The notes below the pieces were generated by a model, which was given only the letters and a program-made list of their open reading frames with translations, did no database searches and was not told where the DNA came from. Made by a program: the position numbers and the translations under genes. Below are positions 1 through 10,186 of a stretch of DNA of 64,000 bases, in pieces (the first letter of the stretch is position 1; the number at the start of each line of letters is the position of its first letter). Origin of the DNA: Neckera pumila (taxonomy: Eukaryota; Streptophyta; Bryopsida; Hypnales; Neckeraceae). The stretch spans positions 11,224,501 through 11,288,500 of the forward strand of contig OZ018412.1 of NCBI GenBank assembly GCA_963969595.1, read 5' to 3'.

Positions 1-796
1 TTTGTTAGGCGCGTGACAGTTGTATTAGTGAAAAAGGGTAGGAAACGCCTACCCGTCTATTCTACGTGGGACCTGTAGAAGATCTTTCCTTCGATCCAGC
101 ACGTTGGCGATGGAGAAACGGCATCTCGTTACTGGACTACACTGCGAATGTTGGGCGGCGTCTCCTTTCTCAACAGGGTCAACTGAAAAAATCCATGCCA
201 TCGAAATGGCCCAACCCCCTCCCGGCCACATTCAACCCGGAATGGCAGCTCGTTGGGAATCGAACAGGATCCAAGAAAGAATCTGCGTTTAATTATGTGG
301 TATGTCTGGCATAACGCAGTTGCAGTCAATTCTTGGAGGGCTTACATTGCACCAGATATCGATACGAACTGTCCATGCTGTACCCTCGGGGATGTGGAGA
401 CCCACATGCACAGATTCTCTCTTTGCTCAAAAGCCCAGGATGTTTGAGACTACATTCAGTCGATTCTCCAGCACATCCTCGGCACACCTCCTATTAGAGG
501 ACCTCATCGCAAGCTTAGCTCAATACAATGTATTTTGGGGACCAAGGCACCAAGGAAATACTATCCGCTGAGGACCATATGGCGCATTCTCCGAGGTATC
601 GCTCTGTGGGTGATGTGGATTTCTCGCAACGGTCAAGTTTTCTCGCAAGAAGAGTGAATAGCTGACAGGATCCAAACAGCGATTTGGAAAGGCCTTATGG
701 ACGCCGGACACGCTGCTTTCATCAAATCTCAACAATATGCGAGACCTAGACCGCAACAGATGGGCCACATTTGGCTCCAGTTTGACAACATCTGGA
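1..796 (+). pseudogene. LINE ORF2 C-terminal fragment (zf-RVT region)
   Basis: This is the tail of a non-LTR retrotransposon polyprotein, entering from the left edge. Three frames used in turn (about 66-300, 253-447, then 448-650) give a zf-RVT-like segment with W-HNAV, a C-x-C-C pair, ETHMHRFSLC and KAQDVWDY. The same order of motifs appears in the LINE on the minus strand at 40709-41323 (for example SIWHNAV, ETPNHRFYHC, AHEVWDY). The frame changes and an in-frame stop near 656 show it is dead. It continues after the CACTA insertion, at 1504. The insertion removed nothing: GGA is duplicated on both sides. Confidence 0.85.
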
Positions 797-1500
797 CACT
801 AGTGCAAAACACTGGTTTTAATGACATGCTGAAATGACATTTTTTTCAAAAATGTCATTTCAACCATGCCATTGAAAATTTGGTAGATTTTAGAAGAATT
901 ATTGATCCTAGAATGTTTGTTTCAATCAAAAATGAGATTAATGTCATTTGGTGCAACAAATTTGGTAGATTTTAGAAGAAAACATTGTCCCATAACAATT
1001 GTCATGGGGAAGACAAGTAATAGAAATAAATGACACTGGTAGGATATTCCAAGACATAAGAATTTATTTTCCAATATAAGAGTGAAGAAAGGTACATATG
1101 TTTAGATTGCACAGAATTTTGGAAAGTAAAATCTACATTTTTTCAAAATTTAGGAAAGTAAAATCAACAAATTTGGAAGATGTTGAAAAGTAAAATCTAT
1201 ATCTTCTGAAGATTTTGAGAATTGAAATCTACATTTTTTAAGATTTTGGAAAGTGAAATCTACATTTTTTGAAGAAGGTAGAAAGTAAAATCTACATATC
1301 TGGATGTTTTGAAAAGTAAAATCTACTTATTTGATAGATTTTGAAGAACTAAAATGTACACTACAAGTATGTTGAAGTGACATCAAAAAAATGACATTTT
1401 AAATGACATTTTGATGTCATTTCAACCACCTTTGCGGGTGGCTTAAATGACATCCAAATGTCATTTAAAATGTCACTAAAACCAGTGTTTTGTACTAATG
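797..1500. mobile_element. Non-autonomous CACTA element inserted in the LINE
   Basis: The element begins CACTAGTGCAAAACACTGG and ends with the near-complement (CCAGTGTTTTGTACTAATG), about 28 of 31 terminal bases matching. It is flanked by a 3-bp duplication GGA (794-796 and 1501-1503), as expected for CACTA/CMC transposons. It is 704 bp with no coding capacity. Subterminal regions are rich in TGACAT/ATGTCA motifs on both sides. The interior (about 1100-1360) is a degenerate tandem array built on GAAAGTAAAATCTACAT. Removing it restores continuity of the LINE 3' region. Confidence 0.88.
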
Positions 1501-1683
1501 GGACCATTTTTTCTGTTATTGCTTCTAGGATTGGTAGCAACATTATTTGGAACAGGCAAAGGCCTGTTCCCTGTATCTTCTATTAGGTTTTTTCTCTGGT
1601 TTGTATTGTCCAACCCTTGGGCTTGGCTGTCTTGTATTTGTTGTTCTTGAAATGGATTCCATTTATTTCAAAAAAGAAAAACT
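1501..1683 (+). mobile_element. LINE 3' end with A-rich tail
   Basis: This continues the fragment at 1-796. Translated, it carries VIASRIGSN and IVQPLGLAVLYLL, which match the 3' ends of the minus-strand LINE copies at 2304-2486 (IVQPSGLAVLYL) and 40244-40451 (IVQPHGLVVLY). It closes with an A-rich run near 1670-1681, taken as the remnant poly(A) tail. Confidence 0.8.
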
Positions 1684-2235
1684 CGGAGAAAACACAAATG
1701 AATTTGTGCACGTAATGTAAAAAGGGATGGCAAGGCATGTTTCTATATATGGAGCCCTCAGCATACGATTTGTTTGCTAACGGAAACTAAGAAATTGAAA
1801 CTAATTCCAACTTATTAATCATGTTTAAGCAATGCAAGTGATACGATTAAAATGAGCAACAGCCACCTGAGAACACCACAAATTAACCGCAGCAACAGCC
1901 ACCCCAAACTGCTGAGGATTTACAACCGCAAATTCTAACTGGACACCAGAGCTGCCAAGTGCGAACCCATCTCCATAAATACAAAGGCAATTTGTTGCAC
2001 AAATCTCCCCGGCGATGTACCAAAAGGCGCCCTCGAATTGTGCAAGAACTAATTTTACATCTCATATTCCTTCCCTTCACTAAGAAAGGATTTTGGTGTC
2101 TTTCTCCCTGTCGTGAATGGGGCCATGTCTGAAACAGGTGCGTCTACCTCACTGTGCCTCCATTGTATAAATGTGAATTTATACAAATCCCCCTATAAAT
2201 GTGAACTTGACGCTCCCAACAAAAGTAGGGTTCAC
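1684..2235. other. Intergenic, no recognised gene
   Basis: Between the LINE tail and a cluster of short LINE tails. The minus strand is open for about 75 codons across 1830-2060, with a Val/Ala/Cys-rich translation that I do not recognise. No start, splice context or homology supports calling it a gene. Confidence 0.4.
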
Positions 2236-2286
2236 TTTTTTTCTTTCTTTTTTTTGAACAAATAAAAAGAACCATTGCATTAAACC
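2236..2286 (-). mobile_element. 51-bp LINE 3' tail remnant
   Basis: On the minus strand this reads as a LINE 3' end (…TTTTTATTTGTTC followed by A-rich tail). It is flanked by imperfect copies of one target: AAAAGTAGGGTTCAC (2221-2235) and AAAATAGGGTTGAT (2287-2300). It looks like an extremely 5'-truncated insertion, older than its neighbour because its flanking copies have diverged. Confidence 0.6.
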
Positions 2287-2303
2287 AAAATAGGGTTGAT
2301 TTC

Positions 2304-2486
2304 TTTTTTCTTTTTTTTTTTGAACAAATGGGAGACCCATAGCATTAAAAAAAAATCCACCAAGTACAAAACGGCCAAGCCAGAAGGCTGGACAATGAAG
2401 AGAGGATGAGCAAAAAGAACCGAAAAGAAACCGCAGAAAAAGACTAAACAAAAAGACAAGGAAGAGGGTCCTCCTTGTTCCAACTA
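2304..2486 (-). mobile_element. 183-bp 5'-truncated LINE insertion with 17-bp TSD
   Basis: The insert is a LINE 3' end on the minus strand. Its poly(A) is seen as the T-rich run at 2304-2321, followed by the GAACAAATGGGAGACCCA signature. A perfect 17-bp duplication AAAATAGGGTTGATTTC flanks it (2287-2303 and 2487-2503). The left copy is also the right flank of the 2236-2286 insertion, so the two used almost the same target. Translation on the minus strand gives FIVQPSGLAVLYL, the family signature. Confidence 0.88.
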
Positions 2487-2592
2487 AAAATAGGGTTGAT
2501 TTCGATGCCATGTTGCCTACAATCCAACACGCCATCATTAAGAGCGGCCCCACCCCCATTCATGATTTTGCCCGCTACGGCTAAGCTTGTTT

Positions 2593-2632
2593 TTTTGTTT
2601 TTTTTGTTTTTTTGAACAAATGGGAGAACCCA
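2593..2632 (-). mobile_element. 40-bp LINE tail insertion with 12-bp TSD
   Basis: Only about 20 bp of LINE 3' end (GGGTTCTCCCATTTGTTC on the minus strand) plus the A-rich tail are present. The insert is bounded by a perfect 12-bp duplication CTAAGCTTGTTT (2581-2592 and 2633-2644). The left duplication ends in TTT next to the tail, as expected for target-primed reverse transcription at a T-rich nick. Confidence 0.85.
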
Positions 2633-2644
2633 CTAAGCTTGTTT

Positions 2645-3591
2645 GGGAGGGGCCCGCAAAATGGCCATGAACAACATTTATTCTGTTTTTTGGTTTCTTT
2701 AGATTCACGTATGCAAGTTGACCAAGCTGGCGCTCAATATTATCAGCAATGGGATGCTCTTAAATATTCATGTTTGCCATCATTGTGACCAAATCTGACC
2801 ATTATCAACCCCAATTTACCATTCACTATAATTTGACAATTTTAGGTTGAACGATCTCATGGCAAAAATGGGGCCTGGCTTGTGCTCAGTGACGGGAAAA
2901 ATAGCATGGCAGAAATAAGGTGAGTTACCTCTCGGTAGGAGGAAAGCAATAAGGTGCTCCATCCTCTTGATGAAACTATTGCTGTGCATTTGAGGATCTC
3001 TTAAAAAACAAAATCAGCATTCCATGGGAAGAGTGCGCAATTTGCCAATTGTAACAGGTACTCAGAGTATAATAAACTTCCATAAAATTTTATATGATGT
3101 ACAAAACACCTCGGTACACAAACAAGGGCTGCTGCAACCTTAAAACTAGATCAGCCTTATTGATTTTTTTCTCGTACTTCTTTTCTGTCACTGATTATCC
3201 AGCTATGTCAACCATTTCCAGTATTTTCACTACACAGAAAGTCCCGAGACACGAGTGTCCTCAGTCCTCGACTCCTCGTCTCTCTGAATTGATTTATTAC
3301 CGATTTATTAATTACGTAGGTAGTACAGTGTCTAATTAATACCAGTCACAACTGATCGATAATTATGTAGTTCTTCATTATGTCACTTTCCTTGTCCTCT
3401 GGGCTTTGAATTGAAGTGATACCCTGGTCGAACAAATTCCACAGGGTACATCCTGCTCAAAAACTGAAAGACTGAAGTTGTTTTCTCTTGTTTTCCGAAG
3501 GTGTTAAGTGCACTTGGTTCTTGGATCCATGCCCCTCTCAAATCGATCCTCTTTCGAAGTCGATCGGGGCCGTGGCAATGGCACCTCGGCC
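2645..3591. other. Intergenic region 3' of the metallothionein gene
   Basis: No gene or repeat recognised. The part nearest 3592 presumably includes the 3' UTR of the minus-strand metallothionein gene. Confidence 0.4.
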
Positions 3592-4635
3592 TTACTGGTG
3601 GCATGCACAGTCTGCACAGTTGCAGTTGGGGCCGCACTTGCAGTCATTCTCGGAGTTGTAGCTGTTCACAGCATCACAAGAACAAGTTAGAGCATTCTAA
3701 ATTATGAGTAGCACATCGATGTAGAAAATAGCTCTTGAAACTTGGAACTGTCAAAGTAGAAGTTTGAGACACCCATCTGGAACTGTAGTGATTTGAGACA
3801 CTCGTTTAAAATGTCAGGTCTATTTAAACCAATTCTAGTTTTCGAGCTCTGAGGTTTCAGTTGGGCAATGAAAAACATCCGAGTACTCAAAAGTCCTAAA
3901 TTTTCAGCCTGTGGAGAGCGAAATTTTCCAATAAAAAACACAATATGAGGTTCTTATGAGAAACTATGAGAATGATGGATAGGAAGCTCTTACTTGCGGA
4001 GGCCTCCGAAGGTTGGCTCAACCAACATCCTGCAGCATCTGGTATTTCATACAACAAAATTACGACATATATAGTTAAGCATTTGTACTACCTCGTTTTC
4101 AATTAATTGAGCTAAGATAAACTTATCGTCAATTTCGTTAAATTGGAGCGATCCCAGCTTCAAAATTTGTGACATGCACCTGTGAAAACCTCTATAAATT
4201 TATGTTCCAAGCTGGGCAGTCAGAAACGAGCCAAAGTACTGGAATACGCCAAATTAGCAAAACTGATGTTACAACAATTATGTCATCATCTTTGCTTCAG
4301 TCTCAACATATACACCAACTCTTTTGATGATCTTCTAGACATATTGACTAAACTTGCACTGGAGCATCCAATTATTGTTTACTTACACAAATGAAATTAC
4401 AGCTTCATAGTAGGTAAAAGGCACAAAATAATTCAAGAACTCTAGAAAGGGCCTGCCAGAGCAGCTCAGTCGCAGACAAGCAAGACTGTTCTCAACAATC
4501 TGCAAAAACAGGTTGGAACTCCAGAAGTTTTTGTGAAGCAAATCCTCGAGTGTTAAGGAGGAGTGCTGACCCGCAACCAGGGCTGCACTGGCAGCTGCTC
4601 CCATGTGCACAATCAGGCTTTCCACATCCTGACAT
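3592..4635 (-). CDS. Metallothionein, two exons, 44 aa
   Basis: Metallothioneins are small cytosolic cysteine-rich proteins that bind Cu and Zn through thiolate clusters. Exon 1 is 4635-4571 (begins MSGCGKPDC) and exon 2 is 3661-3592 (ends CNCADCACHQ, stop TAA). The donor GG/GTCAGC and acceptor GAACAG/C join in phase, making a Gly codon at residue 22. The product has 11 Cys in 44 residues (4, 9, 15, 17, 21, 29, 31, 35, 37, 40, 42). The C-terminal half has the spacing CxCxxxCxCxxCxC of plant metallothioneins. The linker between the two Cys clusters is only about 7 residues, much shorter than the 30-40 usual in flowering-plant types 1-3. The 909-bp intron is the only long feature. A TATA box lies at 4757-4764. 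An additional small exon inside the intron cannot be excluded, but none is needed. Confidence 0.85.
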
Positions 4636-4756
4636 TGTCAAGAGCTTCAAGAGGAGAAACAACAGCACAAGGAGATAGATCGAGAGCTCTTGCACACAAT
4701 TTGAAAACTCTGAGATGCAATGCAAAGACTATGAAAACTATGAAACTCAAGTGCCC

Positions 4757-4764
4757 TTTTTATA
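4757..4764 (-). promoter_or_regulatory. TATA box of the metallothionein gene
   Basis: The minus strand reads TATAAAAAGGGC here, about 122 bp upstream of the ATG at 4635. Initiation about 30 bp downstream would give a 5' UTR near 90 nt. The leader is C/T-rich just before the start codon. Confidence 0.65.
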
Positions 4765-6931
4765 TTACTCTGTTGAGGCTATTTCTTCCAATATTTTACT
4801 TAAATCACTCACAATGATAGATATAGCACTTTTGTGTTTCCATTCTGCACTTGTGTTGTAGAAGAATTGAAATCTAAATCCTTATCATGTACTTGGATGT
4901 TACATAAAGCAATTTAATGAGTTTACCCAGCCTAAATTGCACTAATTGCACTACTCAGCTAGACGTGGTCTATTGCAAGTTGGGTTCTGTAGCTGATGGT
5001 AGCACCGTTTGAATCTATTGGTATCTTTCCTATTCACGCATGGGTCCCTTTTCGAAGTACAAATTGCAGTCTTAATTGTCATTCTCATCTGGTTATTAAA
5101 TATAACCCTCTCCAACATGATGAATTAGAAAAATACTCATCTGCTAAGCATCTAACGCAGTCGTTACTGATTAAGAAATTTGTTGGTGTGGGGCTTCATC
5201 AACTTTCTTGAGGAGAAAGTTTCAAGTTTATTTATCTCTTCGACTTATATTGTGGCGCGCTGGACTCACCTATTCATCTGGGTTACTCATCATCAAGCAA
5301 CTAAATGTTTAGCGGAACATTATCAGACTCAGTCAGTGAGTAAGTTATAGAGAAACTGGTCTTGGTAGATTCAAAGAACCAAAGATGTCCACTAAAACAC
5401 GGCACATACAAGTGGCACGTACTTTTTGACAATTGTATTTCAAATGAATGACATTAGGAGCTCCGACTGTTGCAGACACCGTTAATTACATAAATCTCAT
5501 GAATGTTTGTTAATTAAATGGCAGATTTCAGTTCAATTAATTGACACAGTTTCACTGGCCTGACTAAAACCTCTGACAAAACCCCTCAGATCTATACCAA
5601 CCCTAGTTATTAGAGCTCCGGGCACTTGAATATGAACTTGAACATCACTACTTTTGCACTCCGAAACACACCGTTACAACAAATATAACCCTCATGCAAG
5701 ATGGGACCTTGTGTTCCACAACTTCACCATGGCATGTTCCCACTTTGAAACTAACAATGTTTCAACGTTAAAACATCAATTTCACTATCAATTGGCGGAA
5801 CATCCAAGGCATTGGCTCTATTCAATCAAGGCGGATGCCCCTCAAAACATAAATTCATCTCTAGTTTTGGAAGCTCTGTGCAGTTGCTCTGTGCAATTGC
5901 GACAATACATTATTAAACTTGATGTTTTAGACTTCTATAATTTCTTAACATCCATCCAAGTGAAGGATTTCTGATAACGTATTCTGAAATGATACAGGCA
6001 GGAATCTCCAGTCTATCAATTGTGCAAATAAATTCAAGCAGAGTAGCTCTGAATTCTAGGAGGCAGATGCCGCCCAACCTGGGCTCTTGTTTAATTAATT
6101 TGAATCCACTCTTGTCGATTAGCGTGCAAGTTACTCCATTTGGAGCAGCCGTGTCACTTCAAGTCTCCTTCCAATTCCTGGTTGTCGGTGGCTCCCCAAG
6201 TGCGGGAGCGTCAGTCAAATGTCTGTTGAGATTTTTTCCAGGAACTACAGTGGTGTTCCAATATTTGTATTGTATTGTATGAATAAAAAAATAGTCGGAT
6301 AATTAATTGTAGCATGTTGGGGTGTTAATTGGTAGGCCCATTTGATTCCACAGTGCCGTGTAAGTAAGCGTCGAATGCACGGCAGGAGCTCTAGCCATTG
6401 GAATGTAACCGTAAATATGCTCTCCGTCTCAGTCAAGTTAAGGTAGCGTCCCGAGAAGCTGTTAAGAAACATTTTCCGAGGAGATTTCATGGCAGCTTTT
6501 TTTTTTTGCAGTCCACGTCGGCATCGTTGAAATGGTACTGTAGAGGAGAGGAATCTTGTCCACGGGCTCCTCCTTTTGTTTATTGTTAAGAACTGAGACG
6601 TGTGGAGAGGCTGCCTTGGTCGGTGGTGGAGAAGCCGAACCCCGGCAAAAATTTTCATCAAAAAACAATCAAAACTGTCATTTCTACTGCAAAGTGCAAA
6701 AAAACTTTAGAAAGTGATTCTTTTGCATATCTAACAATAGGATCTTGCACTAGATTAGTATAAGAATGTGTGGAAGAAATTTCAAAAACTTTGATCGTGT
6801 GGATTGCAAGATATTTGCGTTTGAAGTGAAGAAATCTGGGTTTGCTCCACCTTGCCTAGCTAGATTTTTAAGGATTTGAATCTTCTTGGCTTAAAATTTT
6901 TGCGCTACGCATTTGGTTTAGTAGAAATAGG
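4765..6931. other. Intergenic region, nothing recognised
   Basis: This holds the upstream region of the metallothionein gene and mixed-composition DNA. Open stretches at 5654-5974 (plus) and 6245-6661 (minus) give translations with no motif, no homologue I recognise and no consistent splice context. No tRNA or repeat was seen. Confidence 0.4.
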
Positions 6932-7225
6932 TACTACCTCCATCCCAAAATAATCCAGGGTTTCTTAGAAATGGCTAGATTAATGCTTGAGTTGTTCTTA
7001 TTTTCAAGGGATTGCATAGTTATTGTAGCTTCTACTAAAGCCCACTGGGTGTGAAAGAGTAGAAGTCAATAGCAAAGCAACACATATTGAAAACAAGTAG
7101 CAAAAGTTACAAATTTTTTCCCTTTTGGGGTATTAATTTTTATCATTCTCCTAGCAACATTGATGCAATGACATCCATTCATGACCTCTATATTCAATTT
7201 CGACAATGTCTTATGATTGTACTTA

Positions 7226-8020
7226 ACTACTAAAGCCCAAGGCCATTTTTCTGTAAAAAAAACACTCAAAATTGTTATTTTTGCTGCGTTCATCTAAGAA
7301 GATAGAGAAAACATTTTTTGAGAATTGAACCGTATGATCTTGTACTTCACTTGTCTTAGATCATGTGGTAAAAATTTCATGAACTTTGACTATATGGATT
7401 GGAAGATATTTGCATTCAAAATTGGAAAAGTAGACTTTAAATTTTAAGAAAATCGTGTTGAAGAATTAAGTTGAGAGTCTAGGAAAAAAAATTATAAAAA
7501 TAAACATTTGATTTCATTTTCTAAGAATTTATTAAGTAGAGGTAGATCTAAGATTGAGTGAAATGTTAAATTGTTAATAGCTCTAAGATGGAATTGAAAT
7601 ACAATAATCCCAACGGTGGATTGTTCTAGCAAGCAAACTTAACCATGTCAAATAACTTAATCATGATTTTGCTTAGATTGCCCCAAAACAAGATTGTCCA
7701 TAACTTTCTCATATTTAGTCTAAATGGAATGAATCAAAGCTTTACACATAGACAAAAACATAATCTTTCCAAAAAAAATAAAAAAATAAAAATCATTTTT
7801 TTGTGGATTTCTTTATGCTCAGACAGACTGAAATTAACACAAAGAGTGGCATAACTTTTGCTTTCAGGCACCAATTGAAAAAAAAAATTATATTTCCATA
7901 AAGCTAATGTGATTTCCTATCTCCAAAAAAAGTTTCCAAAAATCATGTGAAAAATTGAAGTCACATGAGCCTGCCCAAAATCCCAAGTGTCCCGCGAGGG
8001 GACACTTGGGCCTTTAGGGG
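7226..8020 (-). mobile_element. TTA-flanked AT-rich element, copy 1
   Basis: The 795-bp element starts ACTACTAAAGCCCAAGG and ends CTTTAGGGG. It is flanked by TTA (7223-7225 and 8021-8023). Near its right end is a GC-rich hairpin: CCCAAGTGTCCC (7982-7993) and GGGACACTTGGG (7999-8010). Internal landmarks, such as GCATAACTTTTGCTTTCAGGC and GATTGTCCATAACTTTCTCA, recur in the other copies. No transposase is present. A TTA duplication fits PIF/Harbinger-type MITEs, but the superfamily is not proven. Confidence 0.7.
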
Positions 8021-8369
8021 TTAAGGAAATTCTGAATAAGAGATTTGTTAGTAGCAGTTTCTCTATAGTTTTGGGATGACTAATTCGTCACCTTTGGTTG
8101 GTTAAGAGTTGTATTTCGATTCCCTTTGTTGGGATTTGTTGAATTGCTATATAATCTTTGGAGCATGACATCTATAGATTCTTTTGCTTTAGGGCATAAA
8201 AAGTCAAAATAAAATGTGGATGTCTATGCCCTAAAGCAAAAGAATCCATAGATGTCAGTGTTCAAACTAGCTTCAATTGTTGTCCGTCAAGTTGTGGAGA
8301 ATCAATGTCGAATTTAATTTGGGACAAGTATGTTTAGAAAGTCTAGATATATTTTGAGACGGAGGAAGC

Positions 8370-8890
8370 ATGAGATTGAAGAAAAAAACAATTAATTTGT
8401 TAATAGGTCTAAGCTGGAATTGGAATTGGTCTAATCCCAAAGGTAAGATTGTTCTAGCAAGCTAACCAAACTTCTTAAAGAAAAATTGTGAAAATTGCTT
8501 TAAAAAATGAATCCTACAAGTTATTTTTTCAAAAGAATTGCTTAGATGACCAAAAAATAAGATTGTCCATAACTTTCTCATCACTAATTCAAATAGAATG
8601 AATCAAACCTTTTTATGTAGACAAAAATACGATCTAAAAAAAAAAAGACTTGAAATATTTTTTTTGACTTTTTGTGATTTTTTTGTATTGCCAAACAAAC
8701 TCCATTTTGGACTTAGGATGGCATAACTTTTATTCTTAGGCACCAATTGAAATAAAGATTGTATCTTCTAAAAACTCAATTGTTTTCTTATCTTCAAAAA
8801 AAGATTCAAAAAATCACAAGAACTAATGAGATTGTAGGAACGTACCCAAAATCTATTTTGCCCTTTGAGGGGACATTGGGAGTTTAGGGA
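8370..8890 (-). mobile_element. TTA-type element, 5'-truncated copy 2
   Basis: It follows the same internal order as the right 510 bp of copy 1 and ends TTTGAGGGGACATTGGG then GTTTAGGGA. It is truncated on the left next to GACGGAGGAAG (about 8358-8368), which resembles a Stowaway end. A matching CTACCTCCATCCC lies at 6934, so an unrelated element may once have enclosed this block. Confidence 0.55.
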
Positions 8891-9334
8891 CTAAATTGTG
8901 TACATTTTAGGCAAGAATCTACAAGGGTTGCAATTAAGTGTAGATAGAGATGATTGTATTCAACATTGGTAATATAATGTCTTTGGGCTTCATGTAGAAC
9001 AACCAGCTATACTTCAAGAAGCTTTGTCCTTATAGTACAAACACGCTTAAGTTTGAGTAACAGCCTATTCAAAGTTCTTTAAATATATGCAGCTTCTGTC
9101 AATGCAAAGCCTTCTATCCTTTGGTCCAAAGCAAACAAAAAAATTTTGCCCTAAACTTGAGAAAATTTGTACTTAAGTTAATCTATAAGAGATGAATCTG
9201 TTATTTCAATCCATTTCTCATCTTTGGTCTTTCTACTATGTGTATAAATTTGGTTCATTTGGATTTTAAGGAAATTTGGTGTGCATAAGTGATTTGCTAC
9301 TTTTTTAGAGGTTTGTAATTTTTGTACCATTTTA

Positions 9335-10186
9335 ACCTCTAAAGTCCCATTGTCCCCTCGGGGGACAAAATGGATCTTGACAAGCTCCTACGGCCTCAAT
9401 ATTTATTTCAATTGGTGCCGGGAAGCAAAAGTTATGGCACAAAAGGTCTTTTTTTTAGTGCGGCAAGCAAAAATTTCCTCCCACAAAATTTTTTTATTTT
9501 TATTTTTAAAATTTGTTTCTTATAGATTGTGATTTTATCTATAAGGGAAGCTTTGATCCATTCCATTTGGATTTGTTATGTGAAAGTTATGGACAATCTT
9601 ATTTTTTGGGCTATTAGAGCATCTTCTTGAAAAAATAATTTATAGAATTCATTTCTAAATGCAATTTTCACAATTTTTCAAAAGAGATTGTTTGGCAAGG
9701 TTAAATTTGCTTGCTAAAACAATCTCACCATTGGAATTATAGTATTTTAATCCCATCTTATAGCTATTAACAATTTAGTTTTTCTTTCAGTCTTAAACCT
9801 ACTTCTACTTAATAATTTTTTAAAGAATGAAAATCAAGTGTGTTTTTTGAAAAAAAATTCTAAGATTTTCAATTCAATTCTTCAACACAAAAAAAGAAAA
9901 GTAAAATTCCGTAGTGCAAAAAAAATTCACAAATGGGGGTGAAAGTCATCTGAAATTGCAGGTCAGTGTTCAAAAAAATAATTTTTTCCAACTTTGAATG
10001 CGATATCTTCTAATTTGTGCTGTCAAATTTTCTGAAATTTTTACTACATGATTTGAGATAAGTTAAGTACAAGATTCTATAATTAGGTTCTCAAAAAACC
10101 ATTTTTTCTCTTTTCTGGAATGAACGCAGTAGAATTGGCAGTTTTGAGTAGTTTTTGACAGAAAAATGGCCTTGGGACCTTAGGTG
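9335..10186 (+). mobile_element. TTA-flanked AT-rich element, copy 3
   Basis: The 852-bp element lies in the opposite orientation to copy 1. It starts ACCTCTAAAGTCCCATTG, has the subterminal hairpin GTCCCCTCGGGGGAC, and ends CTTGGGACCTTAGGTG. TTA flanks both sides (9332-9334, 10187-10189). The internal blocks of copy 1 appear reversed (CAATTGGTGC, GTTATGGACAATC). No coding capacity. Confidence 0.7.

Noticed and set aside
2179..2559. 126-codon minus-strand frame as a gene
   Set aside because: It runs through two LINE 3' tails and their duplicated targets; the hydrophobic translation is LINE 3' UTR.
5654..5974. 106-codon plus-strand frame as a gene
   Set aside because: No motif, homologue or splice context recognised; composition fits non-coding surroundings.
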